Shown here: positions 9,333 to 17,229 of the stretch, piece by piece
How positions within the stretch are numbered: position 1 is the stretch's first letter
Layout of the letters: the number at the start of each line of letters is the position of its first letter
Assembly: GCF_005876835.1 (NCBI RefSeq)
Contig: NZ_PPSW01000006.1
Span: 248,001 to 312,000 of the forward strand
Direction of reading: 5' to 3'
Origin: Pseudoalteromonas phenolica
GTDB lineage: Bacteria > Pseudomonadota > Gammaproteobacteria > Enterobacterales > Alteromonadaceae
DNA length: 64,000 nucleotides
Made by a program: the position numbers and the translations under genes
The notes under the pieces: model-generated
The model's input: the letters and a program-made list of their open reading frames with translations, nothing else
Told to the model about the DNA's origin: nothing
Database searches by the model: none

Positions 9333-10031
9333 ATGGTTATTGCATTGAAAAACTGGATTAAAACAGATAATTCTCAACTCGGTAAGTTAGTTCGTAAACT
9401 TGTATTTGGTATTAGACATATCGAATTCCCAGTGATCCCTCTATTTCACAAAGGCCTTTATGCTACTCATCGGTTTTTGCAAAACCTTTTGCATTCTGCA
9501 ACGCAATTCTTTTATTTCACACCCATGTTTAAATCTAGGGTAAGTGGTAGTAAAAAAAGACTCTCATTATTTTGCGGTATGCCACAAATTTTTGGACCAC
9601 TTGATATCTCTATTGGTGATGATGTACGTATGTCAGGTATTACAACATTTTGTGGTCGTACAGTATCGAAAGAAACACCAGAGCTGCGTATTGGTAACAA
9701 TGTCGACATAGGGTGGCAAAATGCGATTTCGGTTGGCAGCAAAGTTATTATTGAAGACGATGTTCGTTTTGCTGGGAAGATTTTTCTAGCTGGATTTCCT
9801 GGCCACCCCGTTGATTGCGAGCTTCGCGCACAAGGTTTACCAGACACCGATGATCAAGTAGGTGACATTATAGTTAAAAAAGGCGCATGGGTTGGTACAG
9901 GTTCAACAATAATCGCAGGTGTTACAATTGGTGAAGGGGCCATCATTGCTGCTAACTCTGTTGTCACTAAGGATGTACCAGCGTTTACTCTTGCGGGTGG
10001 GAATCCCGCTAAAGTCATCAGAGCTTTATAG
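9333..10031 (+). CDS. sypM: Hexapeptide-repeat O-acetyltransferase (SypM-like)
   Basis: A 232-residue protein whose central and C-terminal parts consist of left-handed beta-helix hexapeptide repeats (for example [32 protein letters not shown]). It ends in the CysE/NodL-type closing block [15 protein letters not shown]...[12 protein letters not shown]. It probably acetylates a sugar of the repeat unit using acetyl-CoA. It follows the ligase by 3 bases and precedes a glycosyltransferase with a good ribosome binding site (AGGAGG), so it is translated within the operon. The order K-L-M-N matches Vibrio syp. An alternative is transfer of another small acyl group. Confidence 0.82.
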   Translation: MVIALKNWIKTDNSQLGKLVRKLVFGIRHIEFPVIPLFHKGLYATHRFLQNLLHSATQFFYFTPMFKSRVSGSKKRLSLFCGMPQIFGPLDISIGDDVRMSGITTFCGRTVSKETPELRIGNNVDIGWQNAISVGSKVIIEDDVRFAGKIFLAGFPGHPVDCELRAQGLPDTDDQVGDIIVKKGAWVGTGSTIIAGVTIGEGAIIAANSVVTKDVPAFTLAGGNPAKVIRAL

Positions 10032-10040
10032 GAGGTTGTT

Positions 10041-11204
10041 ATGAGATTTGTCGTTTTCGCTGAAGATTGGGGGAGTCACCCAAGCAGCACACAGCATCTT
10101 TTTACGCGTATCGCAAAAGAGCATGATGTCATTTGGTTTAATTCAATTGGTATGAGAAAGCCAAGTTTCAACTTAAAAGACATGAATCGTATTGTTACTA
10201 AGCTTTCTTTGATGATAAAAGATAAGTTTACCAATGAAATTAAAACACATGACAAAACCAACGAAATCGATACATCACAATCCCCAAAAGTACAAAACCC
10301 ATTGGTGTTGCCATGGCATGATAATACACTTTGCGCAGCATTTAACTCATTCAAAATAAATCAATTAATCGACACAAAAAACGAAGAGCCAATAATCTAT
10401 TGGTTAAGTGTAGCAACCGCCATAAATGCAATAAAGTTAAGACCGCAAGACAAACTTATTTATTATTGTGGTGATGATTTTTCATCCCTTGCAGGCGTTG
10501 ACCATCAAATGGTGGCAGGGTTTGAAAAGGCTTTAATTGCAAAAGCAGATAGAATTTTTGTGATCAGTGATAAGTTAATGCGTAAGATGCCGCCACATAA
10601 AACACAGCTACTTGAACATGGTGTCGATTTTAATTTGTTTAATCAGCCAAAACCAAAAGCAGATGAGCTATCAGGAAAGAATAATGTCATTGGCTTCTAT
10701 GGTTCTATTTCAAGCTGGTTAGATATAGATTTACTCGAGTACTGTGCGAGACAAAGGGCAGAATACCAATTTGTATTGGTTGGCAAAGCAGAGGTAGATA
10801 TTTCAAAATTACTTTGTCTTGATAATGTCACTCATCATCAAGCAATTGAACATAAAAAATTAGCTGGTTTTTCACAGCACTGGCAAGCATCAATTTTGCC
10901 TTTTAAAGATAATGGTCAAATTCAGTCATGCGATCCATTAAAGCTAAAAGAGTATTTAGCTACCGGAGTGCCGATTGTGGCAACTGACTTTCCTGCAGTA
11001 AGGCGATTTCAAGATGCGGTTTTAATATCTAATTCTAAAGAAGGTTTTTTAAACCGACTTGATATTGCCGTTACTATAAATCATTTTCCAAAAATAGCTT
11101 GGAAAACGCATTCAAGTGACTTGGTTAAGCGACATAGCTGGGATCATAAAGCGCAATTTGTTCTATCAGAGTGTAAAAACTTTCATACCAACCCACTGAA
11201 TTAA
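10041..11204 (+). CDS. sypN: Glycosyltransferase, GT-B fold (SypN-like)
   Basis: A 387-residue protein with a divergent N-terminal half (MRFVVFAEDWGSHPSSTQHL) and a recognisable C-terminal nucleotide-binding half (NNVIGFYGSISSWLDIDLLE; LKLKEYLATGVPIVATDFPAVRR). The pattern resembles GT4-like transferases of the TuaH/GumH sort. A hairpin spans its stop codon, and the next gene has its own promoter candidate, so it probably ends the first transcription unit. The call as SypN rests on its place after the acetyltransferase and before the chain-length protein. Confidence 0.78.
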   Translation: MRFVVFAEDWGSHPSSTQHLFTRIAKEHDVIWFNSIGMRKPSFNLKDMNRIVTKLSLMIKDKFTNEIKTHDKTNEIDTSQSPKVQNPLVLPWHDNTLCAAFNSFKINQLIDTKNEEPIIYWLSVATAINAIKLRPQDKLIYYCGDDFSSLAGVDHQMVAGFEKALIAKADRIFVISDKLMRKMPPHKTQLLEHGVDFNLFNQPKPKADELSGKNNVIGFYGSISSWLDIDLLEYCARQRAEYQFVLVGKAEVDISKLLCLDNVTHHQAIEHKKLAGFSQHWQASILPFKDNGQIQSCDPLKLKEYLATGVPIVATDFPAVRRFQDAVLISNSKEGFLNRLDIAVTINHFPKIAWKTHSSDLVKRHSWDHKAQFVLSECKNFHTNPLN

Positions 11205-11226
11205 CGGGCCTTAATTATCAGTGGGT
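11191..11226 (+). terminator. Long hairpin spanning the sypN stop codon
   Basis: ACCCACTGA (11191-11199) pairs with TCAGTGGGT (11218-11226), and ATTAA (11200-11204, including the stop codon) pairs with TTAAT (11211-11215), leaving a CGGGCC loop. No T-run follows, so a simple intrinsic terminator is not assured; it may instead be an mRNA 3'-end stabiliser or a rho-dependent end. Confidence 0.45.
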
Positions 11227-11281
11227 GGGTACGCAATACTCAGCATCTTTCAAATCTAAAATTCCATTCTATTTTTAAAGT

Positions 11282-11297
11282 TGGTTCTTTTCTTGCG
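11282..11297 (+). promoter_or_regulatory. Candidate sigma-54 promoter of the sypO-P-QR unit
   Basis: TTGGTTC-TTTTC-TTGCG has GG at 11283-11284 and GC at 11295-11296, exactly 12 apart. The -12 half (TTGC) is perfect and the -24 half is moderate. The predicted start is near 11308, 76 bases before the chosen start codon of sypO. Here the TTGCA-N3-TGCAA dyad lies downstream rather than upstream, which lowers confidence. Confidence 0.42.
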
Positions 11298-11365
11298 ACT
11301 GTTCATAACAAAGATATGAAATCTTTGTTTTTAACTGACATTTTGCAAGCGGATTCAATTTTGCT

Positions 11366-11378
11366 TTGCAAAATGCAA
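11366..11378. promoter_or_regulatory. SypG-type enhancer dyad before sypO
   Basis: The 13 bases TTGCAAAATGCAA are identical to those at 5305-5317. A further TTTTGCAA lies at 11341-11348. The dyad ends 5 bases before the ATG at 11384. Enhancer sites can work downstream of a sigma-54 promoter, but this placement differs from the other two copies. Confidence 0.5.
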
Positions 11379-11383
11379 AACGG

Positions 11384-12886
11384 ATGAATTGTATGATATT
11401 GGCACAAGCTCAAATTAAAAGACTACTGTATTTAGCGTTATACGCCGTGTATGAACGCTATCAGCTAGTTTTGCTGCCTTTTATCATAGTACCAATTATT
11501 GTTATCGGTCTGAGTGCAACGGCTGAAAAGCAATATACTAATCACGCCAGTATCCTGATTGAAGAATCTGCACTATTAAATCCTTACTTAGATGAATTGT
11601 CTTTTTCATTCGAACTATCAGAGCGTATAGATGCGCTACGCACTTTGGTATTAAGTAGAAATAATCTAGCTGAAATTGTTGAAGAAATGCAACTAGTCCC
11701 TGAGGGGGCATCAATAAGAGAAGTTGAGCAAATGCGCCAGAAGTTAGGCCAGGCTATCTCTATCTCGGTCGTTGGTGATGAACTAGTAAAAATAAGCTTT
11801 AAATGGAACAACCAAGCGCAAATGAAACCAATTCTAGAGCTGGTTGTTGAAAAGTTTATAGAGCGGCTTCTAGCACCGACTAAATCGTCTTTAGATACCT
11901 CAGAGCAATTCTTTTTAGATCAACTTGAGTTAATGAGGACAGAGCTTGAAAAGTCTGAAGATCAATTAGCACAATTTAAAGCAGATAACCGAGATGCTTT
12001 GCCTGAGCTCATGAGTGTCAATCAAGAAACAATGTCACGTCTTGAGCAACAAAAGCAAATGAAAACCGTGGTGCTCAGTGGCGCACAGGCTAAATTTAAT
12101 ACGCTTGCAAAGAAAATGAGTAAAGCAAACCCAATTCTAGGTCATATTGAAGACAAAATTCTTCGGACTGAGGCTGAAATTGCACTTTTAAGAACACGTT
12201 ATACCGATAAGCACAGCAAATTACAGGCTAAATTAAAAGAGCTTGAAAATCTTAAAGCGCATAAGCAAACCATCAGTGAAAAACATCAATCAATTGATTC
12301 AACCGATCTAGACTCGCTTTGGCAAATCGCTAATACCTTGCCTCAAGATGGAGAGAAACAAAATAACGCCTTGTTGGTCTCTCAACTATTAACGCTCGAA
12401 GAAGCTAAAAATAGCTTGGCTCAACATCAACAAGAACTGGATATGTTAGACGAGCAAATTCGGCTTATTGCTGCCCGTTTAAGTAGTACCACTGACATAG
12501 ATAAAAAGCTTCGCAAATTGCAACGTGATTTAGAAGTAAAACAAAATTTATACAAAGATATGTTAGAGCGTTATGAAATGTCTAAGGTCACTGGCCAGCT
12601 AGTACGCTACGAAGGACCTGATAAAGTTAAGACAATTGAACGTGCTTATAGCCCTAGCGTGCCAATTAATAACCCATTATGGATTAGTGTCGTGCTTGGT
12701 ATTGTCCTTGGGCTATTTTGTGGCATAGCACTTGTATTTGTCTATGCACTACTTGATACACGCATTAAAGACATGAAGACAGTGGCCCATCTTACAGAGC
12801 AACCAGTACTGACCGTCATGCCGATAGTTCATCAAGAGTTTGAACGAGAGATCATCATTGAAGCATCGAGGAGTTCTTATGAATAA
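11384..12886 (+). CDS. sypO: Polysaccharide chain-length determinant (Wzz/GumC-like, SypO-like)
   Basis: A protein of 500 residues with the polysaccharide co-polymerase layout: a first membrane helix at about residues 28-48 (YQLVLLPFIIVPIIVIGLSA), a long periplasmic coiled coil around residues 180-390 rich in Glu/Lys/Leu, and a second membrane helix near residues 430-452 (ISVVLGIVLGLFCGIALVF). It ends in a short cytoplasmic tail with no kinase domain. It sets polymer length together with the separate ATPase encoded at 19339. The start is ATG 11384 or 11393; the in-frame TTG at 11366 lies inside the enhancer dyad and is unlikely. The stop overlaps the next start by 8 bases. Confidence 0.85.
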   Translation: MNCMILAQAQIKRLLYLALYAVYERYQLVLLPFIIVPIIVIGLSATAEKQYTNHASILIEESALLNPYLDELSFSFELSERIDALRTLVLSRNNLAEIVEEMQLVPEGASIREVEQMRQKLGQAISISVVGDELVKISFKWNNQAQMKPILELVVEKFIERLLAPTKSSLDTSEQFFLDQLELMRTELEKSEDQLAQFKADNRDALPELMSVNQETMSRLEQQKQMKTVVLSGAQAKFNTLAKKMSKANPILGHIEDKILRTEAEIALLRTRYTDKHSKLQAKLKELENLKAHKQTISEKHQSIDSTDLDSLWQIANTLPQDGEKQNNALLVSQLLTLEEAKNSLAQHQQELDMLDEQIRLIAARLSSTTDIDKKLRKLQRDLEVKQNLYKDMLERYEMSKVTGQLVRYEGPDKVKTIERAYSPSVPINNPLWISVVLGIVLGLFCGIALVFVYALLDTRIKDMKTVAHLTEQPVLTVMPIVHQEFEREIIIEASRSSYE

Positions 12887-13955
12887 CGTACTACAGCTAA
12901 TTCAGCATCCACTTGTAGGTGGTTTAGAAAAGATGGTTCTAACCTTGTGTCAGCAAAGCAAGTTTTCCAATAAAATGGCTTTAGTAGCCCTTGAGGGATC
13001 AACTAATCGAGCTTTATCAGCGTGGCCTGCATTGAAAGAACTTTCTCATTTTGAATGTTTAGATAAACAACCAGGTATTTCTTACCTAACAGTAAAGAAG
13101 CTCATCAAACTCATTGATGAGTGGGGCATTGATACCATTCACAGTCATCATGTGGGTCCTTTATTTTATGGCGCCATGGTAAAAATGCACAGACCACATG
13201 TTAAACACATTCACACAATGCATGATGCTTGGTATTTAAATAACTTTAAACAGCGTTTATTGACCAAATTAGTTCATAGCATGACTAAAGTCACCATAGT
13301 GACAGATGCCAATGCAGTTGCATCTGAACTGACACATCAAACCTCTATTAAAGCAGATTATGTGGTGCACAATGGTATAGATACTCAGCTTTTCAGACCC
13401 TTTTCAAAGTATCTTGCTCGTTGTCGCTTAGGTTTGCCAACTGGCATTAAATTAATCGGTTGTGCCGCAAGAGTTGAGAAGGGAAAAGGTCATATTGCAC
13501 TCATTGATAGCTTAAAGTCATTACCTGATCACGTTCATCTTGTGTTTGCTGGAGATGGCAGTCAACGTGAGTTTTACACTAAATATGGTATAGAAAAGTC
13601 ACTTCAAGACCGTATTCATTGGCTAGGTAAAGTCGATGCAATGCCCCTGTTTTATTCTGCCATTGATGTATTTTGTTTGTTTTCAGAGCGTGAAGGCCTT
13701 CCGCTTACCTTGCTTGAAGCCATGGCTTGTAACATTCCAGTCATTGCTTCTGATGTTGGTGGCGTTAAAGAAATTGTAAGCAAACAAAGCGGTATTCTAT
13801 TAGACGTAAACATGGCCCATTGTTTGCCAGATGCTATACAGAGAGGTTTGTCATTTCAAAACGGCACTAAGGTCAGAGCACATGCTTTAGAGCTTGGCTG
13901 TTCGAAGAAAATGACAAAACGTTATGACTACTTATATGAAAGCATTAAAAGCTAG
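12879..13955 (+). CDS. sypP: Family 4 glycosyltransferase (SypP-like)
   Basis: A 358-residue GT-B enzyme. The donor-site half contains IKLIGCAARVEKGKGHIAL and the family signature EREGLPLTLLEAMACNIPV, where the two glutamates of the E-x7-E motif contact the nucleotide sugar, followed by IASDVGGVKEIV. The ATG at 12879 follows a GAGGAG ribosome binding site and overlaps the end of the chain-length gene by 8 bases; the upstream in-frame TTG at 12840 has no such site. It is expected to extend the lipid-linked repeat unit. The sugar specificity is unknown. Confidence 0.9.
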   Translation: MNNVLQLIQHPLVGGLEKMVLTLCQQSKFSNKMALVALEGSTNRALSAWPALKELSHFECLDKQPGISYLTVKKLIKLIDEWGIDTIHSHHVGPLFYGAMVKMHRPHVKHIHTMHDAWYLNNFKQRLLTKLVHSMTKVTIVTDANAVASELTHQTSIKADYVVHNGIDTQLFRPFSKYLARCRLGLPTGIKLIGCAARVEKGKGHIALIDSLKSLPDHVHLVFAGDGSQREFYTKYGIEKSLQDRIHWLGKVDAMPLFYSAIDVFCLFSEREGLPLTLLEAMACNIPVIASDVGGVKEIVSKQSGILLDVNMAHCLPDAIQRGLSFQNGTKVRAHALELGCSKKMTKRYDYLYESIKS

Positions 13956-13964
13956 GAGTAAGTT

Positions 13965-15770
13965 ATGAATACCATGGATATCGTTCTCATCATCTGTATC
14001 GGTTTAGTGATCTATCACCATGGGGTTTACCCTTTGGCACTCAGTGTTGTTGCAAAATACAAACAGCGTCGCAATTTGCAAAGCGATTGTATTAAAGCGT
14101 ATCAGCCAAAAATTGCGGTGTTCATGGCAGCTCATAATGAGCAAGCATATATTTATGACAAGCTCATCAATATTGCCAGTCAAATTTACCCGAATGAAAA
14201 GATTGCTATTCACCTTGTGCTTGATGGCTGTACTGATGACACACTCGCGTGCGCAACTCCAGCACTCGATAGACTGGCTGAACAAAACATATTTTGTCAT
14301 ATCGATGTGTTTGATCAAAATAAAGGTAAGCTAAACGCAATCAATCATCTCATTAACTTATACAGCAGTGATTATGATGTGGTGCTGTTTTCAGATGTGA
14401 GTGCTATGTTGAGCATAAATGCTTTTCAAGAAGTCGCGTGCAAAATGGCAGATAAGAAAGTTGCCGTTGTATCGGGCTTATATCAAGTGTATGACCAAGC
14501 TAACAATGAACAGAGCGGCTACTGGGCTCTGCAAAATAAAACGCGCTTAGATGAAAGTATCTTTGGCGCGGTCAATGGTGTTTCGGGCTCTTTACTTGCT
14601 ATAAAAAGTCATTTAGTTAAGCCTCTTGATGAAGGCACCATTAATGACGATTTCATTCAAGCGGTTCAAGCAGTTGATAAAGAGCATGTGATTGCAATAT
14701 CAGAAGACATCAACATGGTTGAGATGGAAGAAGATGCGTTAGACAAAGACTACACACGCCGTGTTCGTATTTGTGCAGGAAACTGGCAACAACTTGGCTT
14801 GCTAGTGAAGAAGTTCGGATCTTTTAACCTGTGGCAAAAACTTATTTTTACTTCTAGTAAAGGGCTAAGAGGTGTCATGCCAATTTGTATCGCTGTACTT
14901 TATATTACTTTATTCAGTCAGACAGTATTAGTTGGCGGTTTATATACAGTTGCAGCAATCGGGCTACTGATAACAAACTTAATTGGTTTAGCTAAAATCC
15001 GTGGACTGATCAGCTTTAAGCTCCCTGTATTCGATTCTGTGAATTATATGTTGTTTAGTTATCTAGTGGGTTTATACGGAATCGTGCAATTTCACAAAGG
15101 TGTCTATAAGCAAAGTTGGTCTCGTGTTCCCCCAAAAAATAACTCTGAGCAAAAACGTATCTTAATCACTAAACGTTTTATCGATGTCATTGGCGCTTCA
15201 GTTGGTCTGCTATTGACAGCTCCTATTCTGTTGCTTGTAGCCATTGCCATAAAGCTAGATTCAAAAGGGGGCATTATTTACAAACAGTTAAGGGTTGGAG
15301 AGTCTACAGATGATTTTGTAAGCCTAATTTACGTTTACAAGCTGAGAAGTATGTATATTGATGCAGAAGCACGCAGTGGTGCTGTGTGGGCGTCTGATAA
15401 TGACCCTAGGATCACACGTGTAGGGCGTTTTTTAAGAAAAACACGTTTAGATGAATTACCTCAATTATGGAATGTACTCAAAGGCGAAATGTCATTAATT
15501 GGTCCTCGCCCTGAACGTCCTGTGTTTTATAAAAACTTAGAAGAAAACGTTCCTTATTTCACGCACCGTACTTATCAATTAAAACCGGGAATTTCAGGTT
15601 TAGCGCAAGTAATGAACGGCTACGATGAAAATATTGAAGGTGTTAGAAGAAAGATAGCCTGGGATTATGCTTATGCACTGTCGCTGTCTAGCTTTTCATC
15701 TTGGTACAGAACAGAGATGAGCATTCTAGTTAAAACTATTCAAGTCGTGCTTATGGGAAAAGGAAAGTAA
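13965..15770 (+). CDS. Fusion of a GT2 glycosyltransferase and an undecaprenyl-phosphate sugar-phosphate transferase (SypQ-SypR fusion)
   Basis: This 601-residue protein joins two enzymes. Residues 1-30 form a membrane helix; residues about 45-290 are a cellulose-synthase-like GT2 domain (IAVFMAAHNEQAYI, VLDGCTDDT, LFSDVSAM, VSGSLLAI, IRVCAGNWQQ-like RICAGNWQQL). Two or three helices follow at about 295-385. From residue 400 the sequence is a complete Bac_transf domain (TKRFIDVIGASVGLLLTAPI, LRVGES, KLRSMY, TRLDELPQLWNVLKGEMSL, IGPRPERP, LKPGISGLAQV), the WcaJ/WbaP family that starts repeat-unit synthesis on undecaprenyl phosphate. In Vibrio fischeri sypQ and sypR are separate neighbouring genes. 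A good AGGAG site precedes the ATG. It ends this transcription unit; an intrinsic terminator follows. Confidence 0.9.
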   Translation: MNTMDIVLIICIGLVIYHHGVYPLALSVVAKYKQRRNLQSDCIKAYQPKIAVFMAAHNEQAYIYDKLINIASQIYPNEKIAIHLVLDGCTDDTLACATPALDRLAEQNIFCHIDVFDQNKGKLNAINHLINLYSSDYDVVLFSDVSAMLSINAFQEVACKMADKKVAVVSGLYQVYDQANNEQSGYWALQNKTRLDESIFGAVNGVSGSLLAIKSHLVKPLDEGTINDDFIQAVQAVDKEHVIAISEDINMVEMEEDALDKDYTRRVRICAGNWQQLGLLVKKFGSFNLWQKLIFTSSKGLRGVMPICIAVLYITLFSQTVLVGGLYTVAAIGLLITNLIGLAKIRGLISFKLPVFDSVNYMLFSYLVGLYGIVQFHKGVYKQSWSRVPPKNNSEQKRILITKRFIDVIGASVGLLLTAPILLLVAIAIKLDSKGGIIYKQLRVGESTDDFVSLIYVYKLRSMYIDAEARSGAVWASDNDPRITRVGRFLRKTRLDELPQLWNVLKGEMSLIGPRPERPVFYKNLEENVPYFTHRTYQLKPGISGLAQVMNGYDENIEGVRRKIAWDYAYALSLSSFSSWYRTEMSILVKTIQVVLMGKGK

Positions 15771-15801
15771 TGTATATCAATAGATTCTTTGATATAAATC
15801 C

Positions 15802-15826
15802 AAGCCAAGTTCAACTTGGCTTTTTT
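15802..15826 (+). terminator. Rho-independent terminator after the sypQR fusion
   Basis: AAGCCAAG pairs with CTTGGCTT around a 5-base loop and runs into a T tract (15821-15826). It separates the sypO-QR unit from the sypA unit. Confidence 0.85.
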
Positions 15827-15875
15827 CATTCGGTTAAACCCATTTCATATATCCCCTTCTTAATTCACAAGTGAC

Positions 15876-15920
15876 TCGCATTTTGCAATTGTTTACTGTT
15901 TTACTCTTTGCAATTTGCAA
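15876..15920. promoter_or_regulatory. Two SypG-type enhancer dyads upstream of sypA
   Basis: TTGCAATTTGCAA at 15908-15920 is a perfect TTGCA-N3-TGCAA dyad, and TCGCATTTTGCAA at 15876-15888 matches with one mismatch. Their centres are 32 bases apart, about three helical turns, so both face the same side of the DNA. The nearer centre is about 84 bases upstream of the predicted start at 15998, the same distance as at 5305. Confidence 0.62.
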
Positions 15921-15970
15921 AAGCTCTAAACTTAAATCTATAAAAGCACTTTATTTCAATAGGTTAAATT

Positions 15971-15987
15971 CTGGCATTCAACTTGAT
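15971..15987 (+). promoter_or_regulatory. Sigma-54 promoter of sypA
   Basis: CTGGCATTCAACTTGAT carries TGGCA at -24 and TTGA at -12, with GG at 15973-15974 and the -12 G at 15985, 12 apart. The only consensus losses are the C after TGGCA and C to A at -12. The predicted start is near 15998, 24 bases ahead of the ATG at 16022. Confidence 0.6.
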
Positions 15988-16021
15988 AGTTATAATTAAA
16001 CCTAACGAGAGGATAGCTATC

Positions 16022-16336
16022 ATGTATCAGCAACTACCAACTGAAGTAATCGATGACAAAATCATTGTAGAACTGCCTAGTGACTTTTCAGGTATGTCTG
16101 TCGACCGATATAGAGAACAATTTGATTCACTTGCGAATACACACCAAGACAATATTGTACTAAATTTCAATAAGACAGAGTTTATTGATTCTTCAGGTAT
16201 TGGAGCAATGGTGTTCTTATTCAAGCGGATTGAACAACGCGGCGTGAATATGCAATTACTGAAAGTAAACGGTCAACCAAGAAAATTAATGACCTTACTA
16301 AGAGTCGATTTAACCATTGATTTTATTGATGAATAG
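16022..16336 (+). CDS. sypA: STAS-domain anti-anti-sigma-like protein SypA
   Basis: A 104-residue single STAS domain. The phosphorylation motif IDSSGIGAM places the conserved serine at S57, the equivalent of Ser58 in SpoIIAA. In Vibrio fischeri SypA promotes biofilm formation only when unphosphorylated, and the kinase/phosphatase SypE controls it; a SypE-like protein is encoded at 20054. I chose ATG 16022, preceded by GAGAGGA. The in-frame TTG at 15983 lies inside the -12 element of the sigma-54 promoter and cannot be a start on that transcript. It is the first gene of the sypA-G unit. Confidence 0.85.
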   Translation: MYQQLPTEVIDDKIIVELPSDFSGMSVDRYREQFDSLANTHQDNIVLNFNKTEFIDSSGIGAMVFLFKRIEQRGVNMQLLKVNGQPRKLMTLLRVDLTIDFIDE

Positions 16337-16362
16337 ATAAAATTAAAACCAGGAGAGTTGCT

Positions 16363-17229
16363 ATGAGATGGATATATATTTTACTTATGCTGATAGTGGT
16401 TTCGGGCTGTAGTACTTGGCCCGAGCAAGGCAAAGGTGGTTGGGCTGAAGAGTATCATCCTGACAATGAAACAAATAGCGAAACCTGGTACGCATCAGCA
16501 CCGATGCACATTGCAAACGAATATGAACATATTCAAATGAAATTAGATTGGTTGAAAGTGCGTGGTGTAAATAAATGCATGCCTGCACAAGTATATCAAG
16601 CTGAAATGTTATCTAATCGAATTAAGAGAATGCTTGCTGCTGAAATGTATGCAGATGCACAGGCTGATTTGAGGATTTTTTATCATCAACTGAATTTATT
16701 ACAAAACCACTTTGAACGTGTCCTGAAGCTTACTGGGTGTGCTATGACACAAAACCACACCAACAAAGACGATTCACTCAAAATAATTAAGCAGATCAAA
16801 TCATTGCTGAACAGTGACAATCAGTTTGCATTTGATAGTTTCGAAGTGACACCAAAATATATGAAAAGGCTTACTCAAGCCGCTGATTTATTAAAATTGG
16901 TCCCCGAAATTGAACTACTTCTTGTTGGTCATACAGACAAGAAGGGCATTGACTCTGATAATTATGAGCTCGCCTTCAAACGGGCAGAAAAGGTAAAACA
17001 TTGGTTGAGCGTATATGGAGTTAAACCTACAATTATTACCACTGTTACCCAAGGGAGTCTCTCCCCTTACAGCGAAAGCAATAACAACGCGGTTAGCCGC
17101 CACTCAGATAGACGTGTAAATGCTTATATTCTCAATGCTGAATCACAAATTGATGCAGAAACTCACCTAAAACCACTTACATCGTGGACAGATGAGCTGA
17201 CTAAGGAGCGAAGTGATGGTAAAAAATAA
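16363..17229 (+). CDS. sypB: OmpA-family lipoprotein (SypB-like)
   Basis: A 288-residue lipoprotein: the signal helix ends in VVSGC, with C16 as the lipidation site. Residues about 20-130 are helical with no recognised domain. Residues about 145-270 are an OmpA peptidoglycan-binding domain (VGHTDKKG, then NYELAFKRAEKVKHWLSVYGV and SDRRVNAYI). The usual D/R pair that binds diaminopimelate is present. It probably anchors the export complex to peptidoglycan. It overlaps the next gene by 14 bases and sits between sypA and sypC as in Vibrio. Confidence 0.82.
   Translation: MRWIYILLMLIVVSGCSTWPEQGKGGWAEEYHPDNETNSETWYASAPMHIANEYEHIQMKLDWLKVRGVNKCMPAQVYQAEMLSNRIKRMLAAEMYADAQADLRIFYHQLNLLQNHFERVLKLTGCAMTQNHTNKDDSLKIIKQIKSLLNSDNQFAFDSFEVTPKYMKRLTQAADLLKLVPEIELLLVGHTDKKGIDSDNYELAFKRAEKVKHWLSVYGVKPTIITTVTQGSLSPYSESNNNAVSRHSDRRVNAYILNAESQIDAETHLKPLTSWTDELTKERSDGKK

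Noticed and set aside
11351-11364. GGATTCAATTTTGC as an alternative sypO sigma-54 promoter
   Set aside because: The spacing fits, but the start near 11376 leaves almost no leader and the -24 half does not match; 11282-11297 was preferred.
14069-14086. GCAATTTGCAAAGCG as another SypG site
   Set aside because: It lies inside the sypQR coding sequence, does not match the full TTGCA-N3-TGCAA dyad and has no promoter near it.
14004-14334. Overlapping 104-residue ORFs on both strands within sypQR
   Set aside because: They lie entirely under a well-conserved glycosyltransferase domain and have no ribosome binding sites or recognisable features.
15983-16021. TTG start giving a 13-residue longer SypA
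   Set aside because: The codon lies within the -12 element of the sigma-54 promoter and has no ribosome binding site; ATG 16022 has GAGAGGA.
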